64,000 bases of DNA from Bacillota bacterium (GCA_023416275.1 JAEZIB010000182.1:15637-79636); one strand, 5' to 3'; counted from the first letter of the stretch, positions 1 through 9,351 are shown. Notes: a model not told the origin generated them from the letters alone. Program-made: numbers and translations.

Positions 1-375
1 GTTGATATATGTGCAGAGCTGTTAGAGATATATCAACAAAATAATATAAATGTAATTCGGATTGGACTTCAGCCTACTGAGAGTATAAATAATAATGGGG
101 AAGTGGAGGCAGGCCCTTTTCATCCAGCATTTAGGCAATTAGTTGAATCAAGACTTTTATTAAATAAAATAATTAAGTATATTGAAGAAAACAATTTTGA
201 AAAATTATCTGATATAGTTATTGAGTGTAACGATAGGCAACTTTCAAATATAATTGGACAAAAAAGAGCAAATATATTTTTTTTAAAGCATAAATTTGAT
301 TTTAATAATGTAATTGTAAAAGCAAATAATGATATTGAGCATTTTCAAGTACTAAAATTGCAGGAATTTAAATAA
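1..375 (+). CDS. Radical SAM protein, C-terminal part (5' end outside window)
   Basis: The reading frame is open from base 1 to the stop at 375 and has no start inside the window, so this is the last 124 residues of a longer protein. The translation begins VDICAELLEIYQQN and continues IRIGLQPT and AGPFHPAFRQLVESR. That combination is typical of the C-terminal region of Elp3-like radical SAM proteins found beside smc in clostridia. The CxxxCxxC cluster must lie upstream. The C-terminal tail (N-VIVKANNDIEHF) resembles the short region after the radical SAM core. Family assignment rests on these motifs and on the smc/ftsY neighbourhood. The substrate is unknown. A start at 103 would be spurious because coding continues upstream. 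Confidence 0.75.
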   Translation, partial: VDICAELLEIYQQNNINVIRIGLQPTESINNNGEVEAGPFHPAFRQLVESRLLLNKIIKYIEENNFEKLSDIVIECNDRQLSNIIGQKRANIFFLKHKFDFNNVIVKANNDIEHFQVLKLQEFK

Positions 376-493
376 ATATTTTTAAAAATTTATATGTAAA
401 AAGAAGGTATTTGAAGGAATATATAGAATACTTATATAAATGTTATATATTTGCAAAAAAATTTTTATTAAAGCATTTTAGGAGGATATATTT

Positions 494-754
494 ATGGAGG
501 TACTAAAAGTTTCAGCTAATTCACAGCCCAAATCTGTTGCTGGAGCATTAGCCGCTGTCTTACGAGATAATAATTATGCTGAAATCCAGGCAGTAGGAGC
601 AGGAGCAGTAAATCAAGCGGTTAAAGCTATTGCAATTACTAGAGGTTTTGTTGCTCCTAATGGGATAGATCTTGTGACTGTTCCGGCTTTTGCAGAGGTT
701 GTTATTGATGGCGAAGAAAGAACTGCTATCAAATTCTACATACAACCTAGATAA
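494..754 (+). CDS. spoVS: Stage V sporulation protein S
   Basis: An 86-residue protein starting MEVLKVSANSQPKSVAGALA, with the AVGAGAVNQAVKAIAI core and a C-terminal EERTAIKFYIQPR. This is the highly conserved SpoVS family (Alba-like fold), whose members are all about 86 residues. In Bacillus, SpoVS affects septation and coat assembly during sporulation; its biochemical role is still debated. A strong Shine-Dalgarno (AGGAGG at 480-485) sits 8 nt before the ATG. The gene is monocistronic: an imperfect hairpin follows the stop and the next gene starts over 300 bp away. Confidence 0.95.
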   Translation: MEVLKVSANSQPKSVAGALAAVLRDNNYAEIQAVGAGAVNQAVKAIAITRGFVAPNGIDLVTVPAFAEVVIDGEERTAIKFYIQPR

Positions 755-772
755 CTCAATTTCTTAATTTAA

Positions 773-798
773 TAAGGCTCGCCTATTGGTGAGCCTTA
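773..798 (+). terminator. Hairpin terminator after spoVS
   Basis: An 11-bp stem (773-783 with 788-798, one G-U pair) closes a TATT loop about 18 bp after the spoVS stop. The T tract after it is weak. Confidence 0.6.
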
Positions 799-856
799 AA
801 TTATGTGTAAAAATTCAACACAATTGTGATAAAATAAACGAGAATATATAATTATT

Positions 857-1022
857 AACTCAAACTTCGCACATAAAAATCTATTGGAGCAGTAGTATTA
901 CCAATGGCTTGTTGTTTAATAAACTGACTTGTTTTATGAAATTATTTAACTTTTCATTTGATATTGCTACCACACCTTATATTACTTGGCTTTAAACAGT
1001 ATATTCATCTGTGTAGTTTGAG
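857..1022. repeat. Dispersed palindromic repeat A, long copy
   Basis: Begins AACTCAAACTTCGCACATAA, contains CAATGGCTTGTTG, and closes with AGTTTGAG, complementary to the first bases. The same modules recur about 12 times in the window (for example at 55881 and 61250). With the terminator it fills the spoVS to HD-GYP gap (755-1068), where I see no gene. Confidence 0.6.
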
Positions 1023-1068
1023 CTTTAATTTGAAAATAATATTATTGTAATAAAGAGGGCTTATATAT

Positions 1069-2136
1069 ATGAAAATGAGCTTAAAAGTTCATATTGATGA
1101 TTTAAAAAATGGAATGATTCTTGGAGAAGATGTTTATTGTAATGAAAATTTACTCCTTTCAAAAGGTATGATAATAAAGCAATGTTATGTAAAAAAGCTG
1201 ATATCAAGAGGTATTTCAGAGGTTGCAGTTTTGGCAGATAAAACATATTATGATGATATTTTTTTAAATCCAGTTGAAAAGTTTTATGTAGAGACATATG
1301 AGGCTTTGACAAAAGTAATTGAAAGAATCAAGGAAACAGATAAAATAGAAATTTCAAGAGTTTTTCCAATAGTTGAGAATATATTGGAGGCTGTATTTTC
1401 AAGTCAAAATTCAGTTTTATCACTTACAGGCTTTAGAGGTGAAGGGGATTATTTCCTGTTACATGCTTTAGATGTTTGCATATACAGCCTTATAGCAGCA
1501 AAGGTTATGAGATTAAGCTATGAAGATGTAGTTATACTTGGTATTGGAGCTCTTCTGCATGATATTGGTAAAATTAAAATATCCGACAGTATAATCAATA
1601 AAGTAGGAAAATTGACCGATAATGAATTTGATGAAGTAAAAAAACATTCTGAATATGGATATCAAATTTTATTAAAATCTCCTCAAATTAATTCTGATAT
1701 AGAAAAAGTAGTTTTACAACACCATGAACGCTGTGATGGCAGTGGATATCCAAAACAATTGAAGGAGAAAGATATACATATGCTGTCCAAAGTAGTTGCA
1801 ATTGCTGATATATATGATGCGTTGACATCAGATAGGGTATATCAAAAGAAGGTTCTGCCCCATGAAGCAGCAGAATATCTGCTTTGTATATCAAATACTC
1901 TGATAGATGCAAATATTGCAAAAGTATTTATTGATAATGTAGCTATTTATCCCAAAGGATGTCAAGTGCTACTTAGTAATAATCAAGTTGCTTTTGTTAT
2001 TGATTCAAACCCTAAAATGCCTTTAAGGCCAGTTTTGAAGATTATGACGGATAGATTTAGAAATCCTTTGCTTGTTCCATATGAATTTAGTTTGCAGGAA
2101 AATTCGCATGTTTTAATTAAACAAATTTGCTGCTAA
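1069..2136 (+). CDS. HD-GYP domain protein (probable c-di-GMP phosphodiesterase)
   Basis: A 355-residue cytoplasmic protein with no membrane segment. Residues about 1-60 form an N-terminal module (VHIDDLKNGMILGEDV) like those preceding many clostridial HD-GYP domains. The HD-GYP domain covers about 125-290: the HD pair is H164-D165 in LLHDIGKIKIS, followed by HHERCDGSGYP (218-228) and IADIYDALTSDR. All the expected metal-binding motifs appear present, so activity is plausible. HD-GYP enzymes hydrolyse cyclic di-GMP, usually to GMP; which substrate this one uses cannot be read from sequence. The ATG at 1069 has GAGGG at about 9 nt spacing. It stands alone, and its 3' end faces the superoxide dismutase gene. 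Confidence 0.85.
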   Translation: MKMSLKVHIDDLKNGMILGEDVYCNENLLLSKGMIIKQCYVKKLISRGISEVAVLADKTYYDDIFLNPVEKFYVETYEALTKVIERIKETDKIEISRVFPIVENILEAVFSSQNSVLSLTGFRGEGDYFLLHALDVCIYSLIAAKVMRLSYEDVVILGIGALLHDIGKIKISDSIINKVGKLTDNEFDEVKKHSEYGYQILLKSPQINSDIEKVVLQHHERCDGSGYPKQLKEKDIHMLSKVVAIADIYDALTSDRVYQKKVLPHEAAEYLLCISNTLIDANIAKVFIDNVAIYPKGCQVLLSNNQVAFVIDSNPKMPLRPVLKIMTDRFRNPLLVPYEFSLQENSHVLIKQICC

Positions 2137-2176
2137 TACTGGCAGAAGTCAATTTTGGTTCTAAACCCTCGGATTA

Positions 2177-2227
2177 ATAAGCTCGAAAAACAAACTTTGA
2201 TTCATCATTGTCGCTTTTCGAGCTTAT
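2177..2227. terminator. Bidirectional terminator between convergent genes
   Basis: A perfect 13-bp inverted repeat (ATAAGCTCGAAAA at 2177-2189, complement at 2215-2227) lies between the HD-GYP gene and the convergent SOD gene. The arms also resemble the first hairpin of leader module D (AGCTCGAAA/TTTCGAGCT), so it may be a degenerate D copy. Confidence 0.7.
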
Positions 2228-2272
2228 AGGATTATAATATTAAACTTTCACAGTTGAAAATTTATTGAAGCA

Positions 2273-2908
2273 CTAATACATGACTAGTGGAACTTGCCCT
2301 TTCATAGCCATTTGTAGCCTTCTTTCAACCTCAAACCAATTTATAAGGCGCCACCAGGACTCAATATACTTCTTGCGCTCATTCTGATAATCCAGATAAT
2401 ATGCATGTTCCCAAACATCACAGACCAGAATAGGTATTGAGCTCCATTGAGTCAAGTCTTGATGCTTTCCTGCTTGGAGAATTTCTAATCTCATCCATGC
2501 GGGCTGCCAAGCAAGGATTCCCCAGCCGGAGGCTTCAACCTTTTCGGTAGCGTTCTTAAATTGCTCTTTGAAGTTATTAAAGCTTTCAAAGTAATTATTT
2601 ATTTGAGTGAGTGTTTGTATTCCCGGTTGTCCTGTCATACCAACAGGAGACATAATGGTCCAGTATATACTGTGAAGAATATGACCTGAACCATTAAAGG
2701 CAATTTCATTTTCCCAGTATTTAATATATTCATAGTTGTTTTGATTACGAGCCTCTTGAAGCTTTATTTCAGCTTTATTAAGACCATCAACGTAGGCTTT
2801 GTGGTGCTTATCATGATGATACTTTAATGTTGTCTGGCTTATAATAGGTTCTAATCCATTGTATGAGTAGGGTAATGGCGGTAACTGATGCTTACTAATT
2901 GGAATCAT
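2273..2908 (-). CDS. Fe/Mn superoxide dismutase
   Basis: A 211-residue protein of the Fe/Mn SOD family, converting superoxide to oxygen and peroxide. The predicted ligands are visible: H31 in KYHHDKHHKAYV, H79 in HILHSIYW, and D164 and H168 in DVWEHAYYLDY. No signal peptide, so probably cytoplasmic. Length fits the family. Metal preference (Fe or Mn) cannot be decided from these motifs. The start ATG lies in the conserved leader module B (GTGGGAGGTTATT-ATG on the minus strand), giving a strong Shine-Dalgarno. Its role in an anaerobe would be defence against oxygen exposure, alongside the nitroreductase nearby. Confidence 0.92.
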   Translation of the reverse strand: MIPISKHQLPPLPYSYNGLEPIISQTTLKYHHDKHHKAYVDGLNKAEIKLQEARNQNNYEYIKYWENEIAFNGSGHILHSIYWTIMSPVGMTGQPGIQTLTQINNYFESFNNFKEQFKNATEKVEASGWGILAWQPAWMRLEILQAGKHQDLTQWSSIPILVCDVWEHAYYLDYQNERKKYIESWWRLINWFEVERRLQMAMKGQVPLVMY

Positions 2909-2944
2909 AATAACCTCCCACGCCTCATTTGGGGCACAAAAATA
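2906..2944 (-). promoter_or_regulatory. Leader module B (hairpin + SD) of the SOD gene
   Basis: On the minus strand, a GCCCC-AAAT-GAGGC hairpin (2922-2935, one C-A mismatch) is followed by GTGGGAGG and the ATG. It is one of a dozen related copies in the window. Confidence 0.7.
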
Positions 2945-3151
2945 TGGTGATTCTATCTATCAGGGAAGAATCCCAGCTTAACAATAGTTTTGTTGCATTT
3001 TTACCCTCTACATTCACTTTTACTGTCAAAAGTAACTTTTTTATAGTCTCGAAAAATTAACCATGTTTGGCACTAGCTTTATTTACGAGCTTATAATTTA
3101 TTGTTCCTCTTGGAGAAGAAATTTTGAGACAATTGTTTAGGTGAGTATATG

Positions 3152-3589
3152 TCAGTACGTATATCCACCATAATGCAAAGGGTAACCTCCATAATAGTGT
3201 GGACGTCTTCTGCGAAGAAGTTCTCTCAACAGCAAAATGCTAATTAGATCTCTTCTGAAGCGTCGCCTGCTACCATGTCCAAAATATCCTACTCCAAATT
3301 GCCTATTTTCAGTATCGTTTTCATCCTGCTCTTGATATTCTGCATCTACGTATGAGCCAACAGAATTGTCGATTTCATCAACTATTTCCTCAAGCTGCTT
3401 GCGTGAAGGGTTATACATTGTTCCATAAATTTTATTTAACATATCACAATGACGGTTAACCTCAGGATAAATAATATAGTAGCATTTAGGGTACATAGAT
3501 TCCAGTTGGTCCTGTGGCATTTCCATCATTGGTGAATACTGTGTAGGAACATCCATCATTTGCATATATGGAATGTAAAAATTTGGCAT
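3152..3589 (-). CDS. Hypothetical protein with Y/G- and R-rich tail (possible spore coat protein)
   Basis: A 145-residue protein I do not recognise as a characterised family. The N-terminus is Met/Pro/Tyr-rich (MPNFYIPYMQMMDVP). The middle contains a conserved-looking YPEVNRHCDMLNKIYG segment. The C-terminus has RRRFRRDLISILLLRELLRRRRP followed by a GGYPLHYGGYTY tail. No signal peptide. Tyr/Gly-rich basic tails of this kind are common in spore coat and envelope proteins of clostridia, so a coat role is possible, but this is inference. A good Shine-Dalgarno (AGGAGGTAG) precedes the ATG, and a plausible coding pattern supports a real gene. It is monocistronic. Confidence 0.7.
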   Translation of the reverse strand: MPNFYIPYMQMMDVPTQYSPMMEMPQDQLESMYPKCYYIIYPEVNRHCDMLNKIYGTMYNPSRKQLEEIVDEIDNSVGSYVDAEYQEQDENDTENRQFGVGYFGHGSRRRFRRDLISILLLRELLRRRRPHYYGGYPLHYGGYTY

Positions 3590-3894
3590 AAAGCTACCTC
3601 CTAATAAAAAACTTTGTCTCTATAATAAAAATGCAGGCTTCAAGGTACACTTATATACTAGTAGACACTATAATTATATGAATATTATAGATGAGTAGTT
3701 ACTAATTAAAATTATTATGTAAAGATATTCTATCGGTGTTCATGCTTATAAGGACTAATTGGTAACAACCCAGTTTACCCTTGAAAAAAGTTTGTCTTTC
3801 TGGACTATTATTTAGAAATATAGAGATTAAAAAGAGGGAAATAGGTATAATAAATTATAGATGCCGATAGATATACGCGGTTTAGAAAAATATA

Positions 3895-3947
3895 ATACTA
3901 ATTTGTATTTAAAAATAGAGGAACTATTTTTAAATGCAAATTAGTAT
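3895..3947 (+). other. 24-bp near-perfect hairpin in the leader of the CoA-binding gene
   Basis: ATACTAATTTGTATTTAAAA and on to 3918 pairs with 3924-3947 across a 5-nt AGGAA loop, with a single G-U pair. It ends 24 bp before the Shine-Dalgarno of the next gene. It is the only notable structure in the 3600-3983 gap. It may be a processing site, a promoter-region operator or an insertion remnant. Confidence 0.6.
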
Positions 3948-3983
3948 AAATAACTTGTATAGAGATAAATGGAGGGTATTCCT

Positions 3984-4385
3984 ATGAGTGAAGACAAATT
4001 GCTTGAAGAAGTTATGCTGGATAAAAAGATTTGGGCGGTTATTGGTGCTAATCGAGACCCTGAGAAGTTTGGCAACAAGATTTACCATAAATTAAAAACA
4101 CGAGGTTATGAGGTTTACCCTGTTAACCCTATGTATGACAGTATTGATGGGGATAAATGCTATAAAGACCTTTCTTCACTTCCAGTAGTTCCAGAGGTAA
4201 TTGACATGGTTGTATCGCCTAAAAGAGGAAGAGCGTTTATTGATGAAGCAGCAAAATTGGGTATTAGGTATATCTGGCTTCAGCCTGGTACACATGATGA
4301 AGAATTACTCAAACAGATTAATGGACTTGGACTACAAAGTGTTCAAGCATGTGTACTTGTTGGGTTAATATCTACTAGCTTTTAG
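3984..4385 (+). CDS. CoA-binding domain protein (YccU-like)
   Basis: A 133-residue single-domain protein with a Rossmann-like CoA-binding fold: IWAVIGANRDPEKFGNKIYHK near the N-terminus, then GYEVYPVNP, and PKRGRAFIDEAAKLGIRYIWLQPG. It matches the small stand-alone CoA_binding family (YccU), related to the succinyl-CoA synthetase alpha subunit N-terminus. No substrate or partner is known for these. I chose the ATG at 3984 over the in-frame one at 3969 because GGAGGG (3971-3976) would overlap the upstream start but is well spaced for this one. Monocistronic, preceded by a striking 24-bp hairpin. Confidence 0.85.
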   Translation: MSEDKLLEEVMLDKKIWAVIGANRDPEKFGNKIYHKLKTRGYEVYPVNPMYDSIDGDKCYKDLSSLPVVPEVIDMVVSPKRGRAFIDEAAKLGIRYIWLQPGTHDEELLKQINGLGLQSVQACVLVGLISTSF

Positions 4386-4605
4386 ATATAACAATATAGT
4401 TTGATTTAAGTGTGACTAAGATGAAAACTAACTTTTGTAAACATTATACAATTAAAAGTTGAGAGTTATGTAACTATATTCATTTAACATAATGGTTTCA
4501 AATGCTCTAGTTGGGGTAGTTATAGTGTATGATGCCGTGCCAAATTTTTGTAAACAAAGAGAAGCATGTTTATCGACGTAGTAAACGTTTTAATGTATAA
4601 TTTTA

Positions 4606-4647
4606 ACTATAATTTTGTGCCCAAAGTGGGTGAGGGAGATTTATATG
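4606..4647 (+). promoter_or_regulatory. Leader module B of the nitroreductase gene
   Basis: TATAATTTTGTGCCCAAAGT continues into a GCCC-AAAGT-GGGT hairpin (4619-4631), then GAGGGAG and the ATG at 4645. Confidence 0.7.
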
Positions 4648-5400
4648 ACAAATCAAAAGCTTTATGATGCAATATTTACAAGAAAATCAGTAAGAAAATA
4701 TGATATGATGCCACTATCTGAGGAAGTCATGGAGGAAATAAAAAACTATGCTGATAATCTTAGGCCCCTTGATGATGGTATTAGATATTCAATATCATTT
4801 TTGAGTGAGGTTGATTCAAAATTATTAATACCTTCCAAAGTTGCACCCCATTACATTTGTATATACTCAGAAAAAAAGGATGGGTATTTAATGAATGCAG
4901 GTTTTCTGTTACAACAGATTGACTTGTATTTATCTGCAAAGGGTATTGGAAGCTGTTGGTTAGGTATTTTTAAACCCAAAAAAGAGGTTGATACTCAAAA
5001 CGGTTTAGAATTTGTTATTTTACTTGCTTTTGGAAATCCAAAAGAAGCTGTTCATAGAAAAAATACTTCTGAATTTTCACGAAAAAGTTTTTCGGAAATA
5101 AGTTCAATTAAGGGTGCGGAAAAATTGCTTGAACCGGTAAGACTTGCCCCTTCGGCTACTAACAGTCAGCCTTGGTTTTTCAGTGGAGATTTACAAGAAA
5201 TTGTTGTCAGTCGTCAAAAATTATCAAAACTTAAAGCACCATTTTTAGGTAAGATTAATCAAATAGATATTGGAATTGCATTATACCATTTGTGGTTGTC
5301 ACTTGAACACGAGGGAAAAACTGCAGCCTTTGATTTTAATTATGCTGATGCACCTGAAGGTTATGAATTTATGGTAAAGGTTAATGCTAAAGATAAATGA
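4645..5400 (+). CDS. Nitroreductase family protein
   Basis: A 251-residue protein. The N-terminus (YDAIFTRKSVRKYDMMPLSEE) carries the Arg/Ser FMN-binding signature of the nitroreductase family. The second half repeats the theme with EPVRLAPSATNSQPWFF, the typical 'APSA-NSQPW' motif, and ends with a DIGIALYHLWLSLEHEGK helix. The two-part layout resembles the TM1586-like nitroreductases. Members bind FMN and reduce nitro or quinone substrates with NAD(P)H, or act in unknown redox steps. The substrate here is unknown. The start at 4645 follows the conserved leader module B; the in-frame upstream start at 4615 lies inside that hairpin and is rejected. Confidence 0.85.
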   Translation: MTNQKLYDAIFTRKSVRKYDMMPLSEEVMEEIKNYADNLRPLDDGIRYSISFLSEVDSKLLIPSKVAPHYICIYSEKKDGYLMNAGFLLQQIDLYLSAKGIGSCWLGIFKPKKEVDTQNGLEFVILLAFGNPKEAVHRKNTSEFSRKSFSEISSIKGAEKLLEPVRLAPSATNSQPWFFSGDLQEIVVSRQKLSKLKAPFLGKINQIDIGIALYHLWLSLEHEGKTAAFDFNYADAPEGYEFMVKVNAKDK

Positions 5401-5450
5401 ACCTAATATAGAACATTTCTTTATAACTTCCGTATAATTAATCAATAGCT

Positions 5451-5483
5451 TATAATTTAAGCCGACTTTTGGCTTGAAATTAT
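5451..5483 (+). terminator. Hairpin terminator after the nitroreductase gene
   Basis: TATAATTTAAGCC pairs with GGCTTGAAATTATA around GACTTTT, 50 bp past the stop. On the minus strand its core (GCCAAAAGTCGGC) looks like the module B hairpin, but no SD follows. Confidence 0.6.
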
Positions 5484-5590
5484 AACGAGGCAAGAAAATT
5501 GGTTTTTAGGCGGATAGAATATCTTCAGCCTCGCTTACACGCCGCTTATGTAAAGAAATTTTTCTATAATCGAAAAACTTTATCTTGAAG
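5484..5590 (+). repeat. Two-hairpin element C, copy 1
   Basis: AACGAGGCAAGAAAAT opens, GCCTCG (5528-5533) pairs back, then a second AT-rich hairpin (about 5550-5583) has loop CTATAATCG. The same layout occurs at 16068-16185. It and the preceding hairpin are all I see in the 5401-5778 gap, apart from a TATAAT at 5692. Confidence 0.55.
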
Positions 5591-5778
5591 CTAGGAGTTG
5601 TAAATGGAATTTGATATTCTTCCAATAAAACACAAAGTATGCTAGACTATTAAAGTATATTAGGTTATATCAACATAGTGGTGTGACTTGGTATAATTTT
5701 GGATTTAAATTAACAGTCAAATACTATAGTCTAAAAAGATTAGTTGTAATTTGATTTTCATTTAATTTGGGGTGTGAA

Positions 5779-8700
5779 ATGTATCTTAAAAGACTAGAAA
5801 TACAAGGCTTTAAATCATTTGCAGACAAGATATCCTTAGACTTTTCTTCCGGAATTACAGCAGTTGTAGGTCCAAATGGAAGCGGGAAAAGTAATATAGG
5901 CGATGCTGTTAGGTGGGTACTAGGTGAGCAAAGTGCAAAGACACTCAGAGGAAGCAAAATGGAGGATGTTATTTTTGCTGGCACTGAGAACAGAAAACCT
6001 GTGGGCTTTGCAGAAGTATCCCTTACTATTGACAATTCAGATAATTACCTACCTGTAACATATAGTGAAGTAACTGTAACCAGAAGAGTTTATCGCTCAG
6101 GAGAGAGTGAGTATTATATAAATAAAACATCCTGCCGACTCAAGGACATTTATGAGCTTTTATTAGATACCGGTATAGGCAGGGATGGGTATTCTATAAT
6201 CGGACAGGGTAGAGTTGATGAGATTTTAAGTTCAAAATCTGAGGACAGAAGACATATTTTTGAAGAAGCCTCTGGTATAATGAAGTACAAGGTTAGAAAG
6301 CTAGAGGCTGAAAGAAAATTGGATTTAACAGAACAAAACCTTATTCGTATTAAGGATATTATTAATGAGCTTGAGTCTCAGATAGAACCCCTCCGAGAGC
6401 AATCAGAGGCAGCTAAGAAATATTTATCCTTGAGAGAAGCACTAAAGGAATTGGAAATCAATGTATACTTAGACAGTATAGATAAGCTTAAAGAAAAAAT
6501 TAAAGAATACGAAGTGCAGTTTAAAGACATAAAGGACAATATTGATGCTGAAGAAAGAAGATTGCGCAACATAACAATTCAAAATCAGCAAAAGAATGAG
6601 TTGCTTAAGGATTTGGAAGTAAAGGTAAATGAAGCAAGAGACAGTTTTTATGTAATTGAAGCAAATCTTGAGAGGAGTAGTTCTGAGATTAACTTGAAAA
6701 AGGAAAAAATAAACAGCTTAAATCAGAATATACAGAGACTTGATGAAGAGATTACTGAGCTTGATTCTAAAACTGAACAATTAGTAAAAGAAGAAAAGAG
6801 CAGACTTAGTAAAATAGAATATTTAAACGGACAACATAAAGAATTTTCAAATAAACTTGAAAAATATCAAGCTGAGCTAGATGCCATAATCTCAACTTTG
6901 AGCGAAAGTGAACGTGAAATTGAGATGCTAAAGGCTGGTATAATGGACAAGCTGGATATTCAATCAGACAAGAGAACTCAGATAAATAATATTAAGAACC
7001 ATGTTGAGAATATAAAGAAAAGACAAAATTCTATTGGTACAGAGATTTACACTCTCAAAGTTGAAAAAGATAAAGAAAATATGAAAAAAGAGGACTTAGT
7101 TGAGAGTATACGAAATTCTACTAATCTTATTAAGCATGAAAAGGAAAAGATTGCGGAGCTTAGTACAGAAAAAAATGAGCTTCAGGCTACGCTTATTGAC
7201 TTGGAAAAGCAGCAAGGAACTGTAAAAACAGATATACAAGTTAAGTCCTCAAGACACCGTCTGCTTAAAGACATGGAAAAAAGCATGGAAGGCTATAGCC
7301 GAAGTGTTAAGGAAATAATGAATGCCTGCAAAGCATCTTCTGATTTTGGAACGGGTATTCATGGTACAGTTGCACAGCTTTTCAGTGTTGATAAAAAATT
7401 TGAAACAGCCATCGAAATGACATTAGGTGGTGCAACTCAAAACATTGTTTCTTCTTCAGAAGATGATGCAAAAAAAGCTATAGACTTTTTGAAAAGAAAC
7501 AAATTGGGCAGGGCAACTTTTTTACCTATAACATCAGTACGGGGAAAGCGATTAGATGATAATATAATTACCAAACTAAAGGAATATAGTGGCTTTTGCG
7601 GTATCGCGTCAGATTTGGTAAGCTGTGATGAAAAATATAGAGGTATTGCGTTAAACCTATTAGGCAAGGTTGCTGTAGTTGAGAATATTGATGCAGGTAT
7701 TAATATTGCAAGAAAGTTTAGTTATTCCTTTAGAATAGTTACTCTTGAGGGAGATATATTAAGCACAAGTGGTTCAATGTCAGGTGGTAGCAATGACCAT
7801 AAAGGTTCGGGTATTTTGGGAAGAAACAGAGAAATTCTTGAGCTTGAGGAAGCAATTGAAAGCTTAAAGAAAAAAGATATAACATTAGGTGTAAAAACAT
7901 CTGAAGTTAGAAGTATGCTTGCTGAAATAGATTCAGAATTGAATGCAGAAAACATAAAATTAAGAGATAATGAGTTAGTTATAACAAGGGATGAGAATCA
8001 TTTGAGCATGATAGAGGACAATATTGTCAAGATTGATGCAAAAATTGGCATGCTAAAGGATGAAAAATCCCAAATGATTCAGCAAGAGCAGGATACCATA
8101 AAAGAGCAAGAAAAATATGAGCAAGAGCTTGAAGCCATTGAAAAGGATATTGTTGAAACAAAAGCAATAATAGCAGAACATCAAGAGAAGTTTAAAGCAG
8201 ACCAAACAGTCAGAGATGGTTTGCATGATGATATTACTGATTTCAAGATATCTGTAAACTCTATAGTTGAGAGTTTGCAAAGTGTCAATGAGCATATAGA
8301 AAGAATTGCCATAGATAAAGATACAATGCAGAAAAGTAAAAGCAGAAAGGAAGCTGAGAAGCTAAAAGCCAATAATGAGATTGAAGCACTAAAACAAGAA
8401 ATTGAAGGCCTTGAGAGTACAATAAAAAAATTACAAACTGAAAAAACAGGTAAAACTATTGAAATAGACAGACTTGTTGAAGAAAAGAAGGTTCTTGAGG
8501 AAGAATCCTCAGACTTTATTGACAAGCTCAATGAAGCAAATAAGACAATTCATTTGCTTCAAGAGGAGTATAATAGGGTTGATGTAAAAAACACCAAGGC
8601 AGAAGCAGAGATGAAAGCCATTCAGGATAGAATGTGGGATGAATATGAGCTTACTTATACGAATGCGGCTGAGCTTAAAAAAGAAATTCAAAGTATACCG

Positions 8701-9351
8701 CAAGCCCAGAGGACAATTAATGACTATAGAGCTCAGATAAAAATGCTGGGACCTGTTAATGTATCTGCTATTGATGACTACATCAAGACCAAAGAAAGAT
8801 ACGAGTTTATGTCAGTTCAGCAAGATGACATGGAACAGGCCAAGGAAAAATTGCACAAGATAATACATGAAATGGTGCAAGTAATGAAAAAACAATTTGT
8901 TGACCAGTTCAAAATTATAAATGAAAATTTTGGTATAGTATATAGAGAGTTATTTGGTGGTGGTCATGCTGAATTAATTATATGTGACTTGGATAATGTT
9001 CTTGAAAGTGGTATAGATATTGAAGTTCAGCCCCCAGGTAAAAAGCTTCAGAACATGATGTTGCTCTCAGGTGGAGAGCGCGCTTTTACAGCTATTGCAT
9101 TGCTTTTTGCAATACTTAGAATGAAACCAACACCCTTTTGCCTGCTCGACGAAATTGAAGCAGCACTGGATGATGCTAACGTATACAGATTTGGGGAGTA
9201 CTTAAAGAAGTTCTCCGAAAATACTCAGTTTATTATGGTTACTCATCGTAAAGGTACTATGGAGGCAGCAAATGCAATGTATGGTGTAACAATGCAGGAA
9301 CATGGTATATCCAAGGTAGTATCAATGAAAATGGGTGAAGTTGCGGTTTAA
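5779..9351 (+). CDS. smc: Chromosome partition protein SMC
   Basis: A 1190-residue SMC ATPase, the core of the SMC-ScpA-ScpB condensin that compacts and segregates the chromosome. N-terminal head: GPNGSGKS Walker A at 31-38 and the VLGEQSAKTLRG region. Two long coiled coils flank a hinge (about 515-680; GYSRSVKEIMNACKAS to the GSMSGGSND segment). C-terminal head: LSGGERAFTA signature and FCLLDEIEAALDD Walker B. Length and architecture are standard. The ATG at 5779 gives the normal MYLKRLEIQGFKSFADK start; the in-frame TTG at 5767 is rejected. The partners scpA and scpB are at 55-56.6 kb. It is followed at 43 bp by ftsY, a common clostridial pairing. Confidence 0.98.
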   Translation: MYLKRLEIQGFKSFADKISLDFSSGITAVVGPNGSGKSNIGDAVRWVLGEQSAKTLRGSKMEDVIFAGTENRKPVGFAEVSLTIDNSDNYLPVTYSEVTVTRRVYRSGESEYYINKTSCRLKDIYELLLDTGIGRDGYSIIGQGRVDEILSSKSEDRRHIFEEASGIMKYKVRKLEAERKLDLTEQNLIRIKDIINELESQIEPLREQSEAAKKYLSLREALKELEINVYLDSIDKLKEKIKEYEVQFKDIKDNIDAEERRLRNITIQNQQKNELLKDLEVKVNEARDSFYVIEANLERSSSEINLKKEKINSLNQNIQRLDEEITELDSKTEQLVKEEKSRLSKIEYLNGQHKEFSNKLEKYQAELDAIISTLSESEREIEMLKAGIMDKLDIQSDKRTQINNIKNHVENIKKRQNSIGTEIYTLKVEKDKENMKKEDLVESIRNSTNLIKHEKEKIAELSTEKNELQATLIDLEKQQGTVKTDIQVKSSRHRLLKDMEKSMEGYSRSVKEIMNACKASSDFGTGIHGTVAQLFSVDKKFETAIEMTLGGATQNIVSSSEDDAKKAIDFLKRNKLGRATFLPITSVRGKRLDDNIITKLKEYSGFCGIASDLVSCDEKYRGIALNLLGKVAVVENIDAGINIARKFSYSFRIVTLEGDILSTSGSMSGGSNDHKGSGILGRNREILELEEAIESLKKKDITLGVKTSEVRSMLAEIDSELNAENIKLRDNELVITRDENHLSMIEDNIVKIDAKIGMLKDEKSQMIQQEQDTIKEQEKYEQELEAIEKDIVETKAIIAEHQEKFKADQTVRDGLHDDITDFKISVNSIVESLQSVNEHIERIAIDKDTMQKSKSRKEAEKLKANNEIEALKQEIEGLESTIKKLQTEKTGKTIEIDRLVEEKKVLEEESSDFIDKLNEANKTIHLLQEEYNRVDVKNTKAEAEMKAIQDRMWDEYELTYTNAAELKKEIQSIPQAQRTINDYRAQIKMLGPVNVSAIDDYIKTKERYEFMSVQQDDMEQAKEKLHKIIHEMVQVMKKQFVDQFKIINENFGIVYRELFGGGHAELIICDLDNVLESGIDIEVQPPGKKLQNMMLLSGGERAFTAIALLFAILRMKPTPFCLLDEIEAALDDANVYRFGEYLKKFSENTQFIMVTHRKGTMEAANAMYGVTMQEHGISKVVSMKMGEVAV

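Noticed and set aside
857..1022. Cyclic di-GMP riboswitch in front of the HD-GYP gene
   Set aside because: I found none of the conserved GEMM core; the sequence is a repeat A copy present in many unrelated places.
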